Shown here: one piece after another, positions 13,570 to 20,268 of the stretch
Numbering within the stretch: position 1 is the first letter of the stretch
How the letters are laid out: each line of letters opens with the position of its first letter
Virus record (IMG/VR): IMGVR_UViG_3300021335_002058
Location: 1 to 20,268 of that record
From: a virus
Direction: 5' to 3' (one strand)
DNA length: 20,268 nt
Made by a program: the position numbers and the translations under genes
Notes under the pieces: model-generated
Told to the model about the DNA's origin: nothing
Database searches by the model: none
The model's input: only the letters and a program-made list of their open reading frames with translations

Positions 13570-16500
13570 ATGCCACAAAAAACTAACTTAAACGTAAGCC
13601 CATATCATGATGATTTTGATAGGGCAAAGAATTTCTACAAGGTTTTGTTTAAACCTGGATTTCCTATTCAGGCGAGAGAACTAACAAATCTTCAGTCTAT
13701 ACTGCAAGACCAAGTTGAGCAATTTGGGTCTCATGTATTCAAAGAAGGTTCTATGGTTATACCTGGTGGTGTAACCTTTGATCCAAATTATACAAGTGTA
13801 AAGGTAAATGACTTGCACTTGGGTCTCAACATCAAATTATATTTGGATGCCATAATTGAGAATAAAATACAACTTAGAGGTCAAAACTCAGATATTTTAG
13901 TATCAGTAAGAGGATATCTTCTACCAAGTAGTGGTGAAGTAGATGATATTACTCTATTTGTAAAATATATATCTTCAGATTCATCAAATGAAAGTGTTGC
14001 ATTACCTGATAATGAGATTCTTCTTTTAGAATCTTCTTTGACTTATGGAAACACAACTTTAAATTCAGGAGATTCTGTTATAACTCTAGTTTCGGCAGAT
14101 GCATCACATATTGGATCTGCTGTACATGTTGCAGAAGGAGTATACTTTATTAGAGGAACTTTTACTAGAGTTTCTAAAGATACTTTGATATTAGATCCAT
14201 ATTCTAATAATGTATCATATAGAATTGGTCTGTCTGTTAATGAATCTATTATCACTAGTGCTGAAGATAATAGTTTAAATGATAACGCGAAGGGATTTAC
14301 AAATTACGCAGCTCCTGGAGCAGATAGATTTAAAATTGATACATTACTATCTAAAAAATTATTAACAGATAATAATGATATAAACTTTATAGAACTTTTA
14401 AGAATTGTTAACGGAAAAATTCTTAAGGTTCAGGATAAGAGTGTATATTCTAATATCAAAGAATATTTGGCAAAAAGAACTTTTGACGAGTCTGGAAATT
14501 ATGCCTTAGATAATTTTGAAATTTCTGTAGAGAATAGTTTAAATGATAATATCAGCAGAACCCCCAATGGTTTATATAGCGCCGATGAATTAACTGACAA
14601 TGGGAATGTACCCTCAGATGATTTGATGAGCATTACAGTCTCTCCAGGGACTGCATACGTTAAAGGATTTGATGTCCAGGTATTCAATTCATCGGTAGAT
14701 GTACCAAAACCAAGAACAACCAACAATGTACCTTCAGCATTAATACCATTCGATACTGGAAGTCTTATTAGAGTCAACAATGTTTATGGTGCTCCTGTCA
14801 TAAATTTGTCCGACAACACAATCGATTTATATGATGAAAGAAGAAATCCATCAATTCCAACCATTGGTACTGGAAATAAAATAGGTAGTGCTAGAGTTTA
14901 TTGGTTTGGATTAACTGATGATAGTTATTCTGGAGCAGCATCTTCCTGGGATTTATATCTTTATGACATCCAAACGTATACAAACTTAGAAACAACTGCA
15001 ACAGTTTCTGAACCTATTGGTTCATATGTTAGAGGATTAACTAGTGGGGCAACTGGATACCTTGATAATATTAATGCCAATGTCAATCTCTCCATTATTA
15101 ACACATCAGGTAAATTCCTGAAAGGTGAAAGTATAATTTTTAATGAAGATCCAGCAACAACAAAAAATATTACCGATGTTATAGTATATTCAATAGAAGA
15201 TGTAAAATCAGTATTCCAAGATTCCAATGGAATTGATGCTTCATATCCAACAGACTTTGGTGCAGATACAATACTATATGATTTTATTCCAGGAGGATTT
15301 TCTGCAACAGATACTATAACAATTTCTAGTGGAGAAGTGACATCTTCTGGAAAATCTTTCACAAAAGAAAATGGATTTTCTATTGGAACAATAATAAAGT
15401 TTCAAGATCCAGCTGCAGGCAGTACAGATCCACTGACATATGCAAAAATAGATTCTGTTAATGCAGATTCGACTATAATGCAAATTGTACCTACAACATC
15501 TGTTAGTGGTGTTAATAAAGGAACTCTACCAACTTCTACTGCAATTGTTACTTTCAAACTTGGATATCCAGAAGTTCTTAATTATGATAAAAGGGCTTTA
15601 TATTCACCATTAGCAAAGCGTGATGTCGCTAGTATTGATTTATCTAAAGCATCTTTAACTATTACTAGACAATCATTAGGAAATACCACAAATTCTAATG
15701 GAGAACTCTCAATTACAATTTCAGATGTTCTCGATTCTTCTTCTGGATTAGTTTCTGCATTCTTTGAACCATATGATGCAGAATTGTATTCTGTTACATA
15801 TAGTAATGGAACGATTGAAGATTTAACATCGGATCAGGTCACATTCACATCGGATTATAAAACAGTCAATATTAGTGGTTTGACTGCTTCACAAACAAAC
15901 GTTAATGTAACAGTTACATTAAGAAAGACGGACATAACATCTAAGTCTAAAATATACTCTAGAAGTAATAAGTTGATTGTTAATAAGTCTCAGAAAGATA
16001 CTTCTACATTAACAAAGAGTACTCAATACGGTCTTAGAGTTGAAGACAATGAGATTTCTCTCAATGTTCCAGATGTTGTTGATGTTGTAGCAGTATATGA
16101 GTCCACTAATTCTACTACTCCAGTTTTAGATAAGTTTAAGTTTATCACAGGATATAGTTTAGACGTAAATTCAATCCCTGGGGAAAAAATTGTAGGCAAA
16201 ACAAGTAAGGCAACTGCACAATTGATTTCTGCAACTTCACCAACTGAAGTGGAATATGTTAGATTGAGTCCAGTACAATTTATTCCTGGTGAAACGGTAG
16301 TTTTCCAAGAGTCTAATATTCAGGCAGTACCAACAGAAATTATTCCAGGAAGTTATGTTAATTTAACCTCAAATTACAAACTGGATAAGGGACATAAAAA
16401 ACAATATTGTGATTATTCAAAATTAGTAAGAACTTCTGGATTAGCATCCCCCAAAAAAGAATTACTGATCATATTCAACTACTACAAAGTTGAACAAACT

Positions 16501-19500
16501 TCAGGAAGCACTGGTGATATATTCACAGTAAATTCTTATCCAGCGGATAGATTTACATATGATATTCCAAGTATTGATGGATTAAGAATAAGTGATACTT
16601 TAGATTTCAGACCAAGAGTTGCACCATTTACAAGTACATCTGGATCACCATTTGCATTCTCACAGAAGACATTTGAATCTGTATATGGATTTACTTTAAC
16701 CCCAAATACTGCATGTCAGGTTTCATATGATTATTATCTTGGCAGATTTGATAGAGTTTCTATAAACTCTATTGGTGATATAAAGGTAAGTCAAGGAACC
16801 CCTTCCGAAAACCCACAATTTGCTGCACTTCCAGATGGAACGATGGAACTTGCACAAATTAGACATCCAGCATACCTGTACAATCCATCCGACTCCAAAA
16901 TTAGATTAATTGACAATCAAAGATATACAATGAGGGACATTGGTAATATATTTGAGAGAGTCGAAAATCTTGAAGAGACAACTGCACTTTCACTATTGGA
17001 AGTTGACACAAAATCTTTGGTTGTCAAGGATGCTACTGGACTGAACAAGTTTAAGTCTGGATTTATAGTATCAAACTTCTCAGATAAGACAATATTGAAT
17101 ACAAATGATGCAGAAAATAACAATGATATTGATAGTCAAGAAGGATGTTTAAGGTCATCTATTGATTTCTGGTCAATTGCTGCAGAACTGGCATTAGATC
17201 CTTCTATCGATAAAACAACTGCAGATTTAAATGCTAATTTAAAACTCTTAGATCCAAATATTAAAAAAACTGGTGATATTTTAACATTAGACTATACTGA
17301 GGTTGAAATGATAAATCAACCTCATGCAACTGGAGTTGAAAATGTAAATCCTTTCAATGTCATTGCATTTGTTGGTGGAATTAAATTAGACCCACCATCA
17401 GACAACTGGGCAAGAACAGTATACGAAGAAAATATTAAAAAGGAAAGTACGGGAGCATATTGGAGGCAGACTTCAAATACTACTTCAAGGCAAAGGAGAT
17501 GGCAATCAGGTAAAAAGTTATACACTGAGACAACAACTACAACAAATTATGGTAGTGAACTTGTAACTAAGTCTCCAGAAATTGATTTTGTCGAAAGTGT
17601 TAAGATAACTACATCTGTTGACCCCTACATGAGGGAAAGAAACGTATACTTTGCAGCAAATGGACTAAAACCATTTACGAAACATTATCATGTTTTGGAT
17701 AAGGTTAAAGTTGATATTATTCCAAAAGTAAATCGAATTGAAATGACAAGCGGCACTTTCAGTGTTGGCGAAGAAGTTGAAATTTTTGACACTGCTGGAG
17801 ATAAAGTTGCACTTTGTAGTTTGAAAGCACCAAATCATAAGTTTGGTTCAAACAGTAATACTTCAGAAGTAGCATATGAAACATATTCGGTAAATATTTA
17901 CGATAAAGGTGCAACTCCTCCTGGAGAGAATTATTCTTCAACATCTACATTAATTAACTTTGATGTAAAGAAAATTTCTTTGACTGATAATGAGCAGTTT
18001 GGGTATATTACTGAGGGATGTAAAGTAGTTGGAAAAACTAGCAGTGCGGTTGCTCAAATAACAAAATCTGAATTGATATCTGACAATTTTGGAGATATAA
18101 TTGGTGCATGGTATTTTAGAGACCCATTAGCAAATCCAAAACCAACAAAACTTGTAAAGACTGGAACTAAAACATTCAAAATTACTGCTGTTCCACCAGG
18201 AACTGTAGTTCTTCCAGGATCTTCAAAATTTGCAAGTAATTCTGAAGGAACATTTAGTGGTTCTGGAGTTATTACCCTCCAAGAAACAACTAAGGTGCAA
18301 CTTAGAAATCCACCAAAACCAGCAGATAAACCTACTAGCGTAAAAGTACAAACTCAAGCGGTACATAGAGATCCTTTAGCTCAGACTTTTACCACAGATT
18401 CTGATGGGGCATACTTGACTTCAGTTGACGCATTCTTTGCATCCAAAGATGATAATGCTAAAGTATTTGTAGAACTTAGAACTGTAGAACTTGGAACTCC
18501 AACAAATCTTCTTGTACAAGATTATGCTACCGTCGAATTAAACCCATCTAATATTAATATTCCAGAAGATCCCAATAAACCAGTAGCAACAAATATTAAA
18601 TTCCCATCTCCAATATACTTGGAACCAAATACTGAGTATGCTTTGGTTTATCTGGCACCCGCATCAGATTTATATGAGATGTATGTCGCCACAATGGGTC
18701 AAAAAACATTGGATACTTCATCATTACCAGATGTTGAAAATGTTATTGTTGCTAAGCAATATATTGGTGGTAGTTTGTTCAAGTCTCAAAATGGTACTAT
18801 TTGGACACCAAGTCAGTATCAGGACATGACATTCAAGTTGTATAAGGCAAAGTTTGTCAGTAGTGGTACGGTATCCTTCTATAACACACCAATTTTACCT
18901 GGTGGAAATAATGCTGATAATTTGATTAATAATCCAATTTCAACTTATCCTAGAAAGGTATCTCTCGAAGTTTCAAATACAACAGGAATTAATACTTTTA
19001 CACCTGGAGTTAAAATTGGACAAACACCTGCAAATCCAACATCAATTACAGGAATCATTGAAGCAGCAGGTAAATCTTTATCTGGTGCTGGTTTATCAAT
19101 AACTTCTCCAGGTATAGGTTATTCGAATGGAACACATACTGGTGTGAATTTGATATCTTTGGATGGGAATGGTTCTGGAGCATCTGCTACAATCTCAGTA
19201 GTATCAAATAAAATTGTTTCAATAACCGCAACTTCATTTGGTAAAGGATATATTTCTGGTGAAAGACTTGGGATTGTTACTAGTAGCATAACAGGAAGTC
19301 AAAAGGGAACTGGAGCTATTATTGGCATAACAAATCTTGGTTCTGTTGATATCGATACATTATACTTAACTGCCGTTTCTGATACTAAATTTGATTCTGG
19401 TCAAACATTAGTATATTATGATGGTGCCACAAGAGAAACAACAACAGCAACTGTATCAGCAGATTCTACGACACTATCTCCACTCTATGAAGGGAATGTA

Positions 19501-20268
19501 TTTAAAATAAATCAGTATAATCATTCGCATCATTCAAAAAACAATAAGATTAAAATTGTTGACGTAGCACCTTCTAGAGAATCATCCACTCTATCTCAAG
19601 ATGTTGGATTAAACGATACCGTAATTTCAATTGCAAATACAACACCTTTTGCAAGATTTGAAGGTATCACCACTAGTGCTGGTTATGCTTTAATTGAATC
19701 TGAAGTTGTATCGTATAATAGTATTGGTAGTGGGACAATTACGATTTCTGGAAGAGGATTGAATGGAACTTCGGCATATACACATGACTCTGGTTCAAAG
19801 ATTACACCATATGAGATAAACGGAGTATCCTTAATGAGGATTAACACCGAACATACAATTTCCAATCTTTCCAATCAAAATTCGATGGATTCTTATAATA
19901 TTGAATTTGATAGAGGATCAAGACCTGGACTGAATTTTGATGAAGAGTCCCCAGTTGGTGGAAATAATGTTAAAGTTTCTCAAAATAGACAATTCAATTC
20001 TATTCAACCATTGTTTAATGCAATTACTCCAGGTGATACTGCTATTAAATGCAATGTTAGAACCATTACAGGAACAAGTGCTGGTGGTTCCGAAGAATCA
20101 TTCCTAGATTCTGGCTATACGCCATCAACATTGAACGATACAGTATTTTTTGAAACACCAAGAATGGTTGCATCTCAAGTTAATGAAAATCAATATTTAA
20201 CTGATTTACCTTCAAATAAATCATTGACTCTCAGAGTTAATATGTCAACTGAGAATGAAAACGTTTCT
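13570..20268 (+). CDS. DUF4815-type virion structural protein, probable fibre/baseplate component (3' partial)
   Basis: The frame is open from the ATG at 13570 to the last base, 2,233 codons without a stop, so the C-terminus is outside the window. The start MPQKTNLNVSPYHDDFD, then FKPGFPIQARELTNLQSILQ, is typical of the DUF4815 family of large myovirus tail or baseplate proteins. Later blocks support it: SYDYYLGRFDRV (residues about 1052-1063), YTMRDIGNIFERVENLEETT (1119-1138), PYMRERNVYF...GLKPFTKHYH (1352-1374), DPLAQTF (1601-1607) and YIGGSLFKSQNG (1732-1743). Beyond these come a GxGY pair, a histidine cluster (NHSHHS, 1984-1989) and ESEVVSY...GRGLNGT...H...YEINGVSLMRIN. The order after gp8 matches the region where T4 has gp9 and gp10, which suggests a fibre or pin function at the baseplate edge. 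Only 3 bases separate it from the gp8-like stop; GGA at 13557-13559 is the only Shine-Dalgarno-like string, so translational coupling is likely. Confidence 0.93.
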   Translation, partial: MPQKTNLNVSPYHDDFDRAKNFYKVLFKPGFPIQARELTNLQSILQDQVEQFGSHVFKEGSMVIPGGVTFDPNYTSVKVNDLHLGLNIKLYLDAIIENKIQLRGQNSDILVSVRGYLLPSSGEVDDITLFVKYISSDSSNESVALPDNEILLLESSLTYGNTTLNSGDSVITLVSADASHIGSAVHVAEGVYFIRGTFTRVSKDTLILDPYSNNVSYRIGLSVNESIITSAEDNSLNDNAKGFTNYAAPGADRFKIDTLLSKKLLTDNNDINFIELLRIVNGKILKVQDKSVYSNIKEYLAKRTFDESGNYALDNFEISVENSLNDNISRTPNGLYSADELTDNGNVPSDDLMSITVSPGTAYVKGFDVQVFNSSVDVPKPRTTNNVPSALIPFDTGSLIRVNNVYGAPVINLSDNTIDLYDERRNPSIPTIGTGNKIGSARVYWFGLTDDSYSGAASSWDLYLYDIQTYTNLETTATVSEPIGSYVRGLTSGATGYLDNINANVNLSIINTSGKFLKGESIIFNEDPATTKNITDVIVYSIEDVKSVFQDSNGIDASYPTDFGADTILYDFIPGGFSATDTITISSGEVTSSGKSFTKENGFSIGTIIKFQDPAAGSTDPLTYAKIDSVNADSTIMQIVPTTSVSGVNKGTLPTSTAIVTFKLGYPEVLNYDKRALYSPLAKRDVASIDLSKASLTITRQSLGNTTNSNGELSITISDVLDSSSGLVSAFFEPYDAELYSVTYSNGTIEDLTSDQVTFTSDYKTVNISGLTASQTNVNVTVTLRKTDITSKSKIYSRSNKLIVNKSQKDTSTLTKSTQYGLRVEDNEISLNVPDVVDVVAVYESTNSTTPVLDKFKFITGYSLDVNSIPGEKIVGKTSKATAQLISATSPTEVEYVRLSPVQFIPGETVVFQESNIQAVPTEIIPGSYVNLTSNYKLDKGHKKQYCDYSKLVRTSGLASPKKELLIIFNYYKVEQTSGSTGDIFTVNSYPADRFTYDIPSIDGLRISDTLDFRPRVAPFTSTSGSPFAFSQKTFESVYGFTLTPNTACQVSYDYYLGRFDRVSINSIGDIKVSQGTPSENPQFAALPDGTMELAQIRHPAYLYNPSDSKIRLIDNQRYTMRDIGNIFERVENLEETTALSLLEVDTKSLVVKDATGLNKFKSGFIVSNFSDKTILNTNDAENNNDIDSQEGCLRSSIDFWSIAAELALDPSIDKTTADLNANLKLLDPNIKKTGDILTLDYTEVEMINQPHATGVENVNPFNVIAFVGGIKLDPPSDNWARTVYEENIKKESTGAYWRQTSNTTSRQRRWQSGKKLYTETTTTTNYGSELVTKSPEIDFVESVKITTSVDPYMRERNVYFAANGLKPFTKHYHVLDKVKVDIIPKVNRIEMTSGTFSVGEEVEIFDTAGDKVALCSLKAPNHKFGSNSNTSEVAYETYSVNIYDKGATPPGENYSSTSTLINFDVKKISLTDNEQFGYITEGCKVVGKTSSAVAQITKSELISDNFGDIIGAWYFRDPLANPKPTKLVKTGTKTFKITAVPPGTVVLPGSSKFASNSEGTFSGSGVITLQETTKVQLRNPPKPADKPTSVKVQTQAVHRDPLAQTFTTDSDGAYLTSVDAFFASKDDNAKVFVELRTVELGTPTNLLVQDYATVELNPSNINIPEDPNKPVATNIKFPSPIYLEPNTEYALVYLAPASDLYEMYVATMGQKTLDTSSLPDVENVIVAKQYIGGSLFKSQNGTIWTPSQYQDMTFKLYKAKFVSSGTVSFYNTPILPGGNNADNLINNPISTYPRKVSLEVSNTTGINTFTPGVKIGQTPANPTSITGIIEAAGKSLSGAGLSITSPGIGYSNGTHTGVNLISLDGNGSGASATISVVSNKIVSITATSFGKGYISGERLGIVTSSITGSQKGTGAIIGITNLGSVDIDTLYLTAVSDTKFDSGQTLVYYDGATRETTTATVSADSTTLSPLYEGNVFKINQYNHSHHSKNNKIKIVDVAPSRESSTLSQDVGLNDTVISIANTTPFARFEGITTSAGYALIESEVVSYNSIGSGTITISGRGLNGTSAYTHDSGSKITPYEINGVSLMRINTEHTISNLSNQNSMDSYNIEFDRGSRPGLNFDEESPVGGNNVKVSQNRQFNSIQPLFNAITPGDTAIKCNVRTITGTSAGGSEESFLDSGYTPSTLNDTVFFETPRMVASQVNENQYLTDLPSNKSLTLRVNMSTENENVS
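15028..18126 (+). repeat. Dispersed 'V.G.TS.A.A.I' modules in the DUF4815-type protein
   Basis: Three copies are seen: VRGLTSGATGYL (15028-15063, followed by GKFLKGESIIF), IVGKTSKATAQLI (16189-16227, followed by VQFIPGETVVF) and VVGKTSSAVAQI (18025-18060). In the first two, a second half with 'F..GE..-F' follows about 20 residues later. A related copy in the giant protein reads VIRGEITGYKGTI near 6194-6232. The layout suggests a small beta domain reused as a building block. The interval given covers all three copies and the unrelated sequence between them. Confidence 0.6.
19075..19370 (+). repeat. GxGY repeat pair in the DUF4815-type protein
   Basis: SPGIGY has its tyrosine at 19120 and FGKGY at 19249, 43 codons apart, with DGNGSGASATISVV in between. 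The middle segment resembles that of the 9497-9680 pair in the giant protein (GSGAEISATV), so the module is shared by all three genes of the window. Confidence 0.72.

Noticed and set aside
14961-15362. Minus-strand frame of 133 codons within the DUF4815-type gene
   Set aside because: The sense strand is continuously coding here with a recognisable TSGATG module; the antisense product has no recognisable features.
1-20268. A hidden defence, anti-defence, recombination or metabolic gene system
   Set aside because: All but a few dozen bases are covered by three same-strand structural genes, and no catalytic motif set of such systems was recognised in any of them.

Overview
The window looks like a slice of the late structural (baseplate and tail-fibre) region of a marine T4-like myovirus, most likely a cyanophage of Prochlorococcus or Synechococcus (Kyanoviridae-type) or a relative infecting other marine bacteria. 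The evidence is a recognisable homologue of the T4 baseplate wedge protein gp8, very AT-rich DNA, tight packing of three very large same-strand genes with almost no intergenic DNA, and protein families typical of oceanic T4-like phages (YHYH domain, DUF4815-type fibre/baseplate protein, GxGY and HGF..GD repeat modules). The host assignment is inference; the virus type is well supported.

Layout. (1) Bases 2-11986, +: a giant virion protein of at least 3,994 codons. The frame is already open at the left edge, so the 5' end is missing, and an apparent start at the TTG at base 80 is not real. It lies where gp7 lies in T4, just before gp8. It is a chain of beta-rich repeat modules with a YHYH-type domain near residues 915-1040 of the visible part and one alpha-helical island near residues 3266-3369. 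(2) Bases 11987-12021: a 35-base gap with a candidate T4-type late promoter (CATAAATA). (3) Bases 12022-13566, +: gp8-like baseplate wedge protein, 514 aa, enlarged relative to T4 gp8 by two inserted beta modules. (4) Bases 13570-20268, +: a DUF4815-type structural protein, 2,233 codons visible, with no stop before the right edge, so its 3' end is missing.

Together the three genes probably build the outer baseplate and its fibre or host-contact attachments, and they are probably expressed late. The same small modules (a GxGY repeat with a period of about 41 residues, a TSxAxA module, an 'RG..G....H' module) recur in more than one of these proteins, which suggests module shuffling between neighbouring structural genes. 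I saw no tRNA, CRISPR, transposon, defence locus, lysogeny gene or antisense gene. Nothing here amounts to a new enzymatic or regulatory system; the unusual part is the giant modular protein and the modules shared across the three genes.
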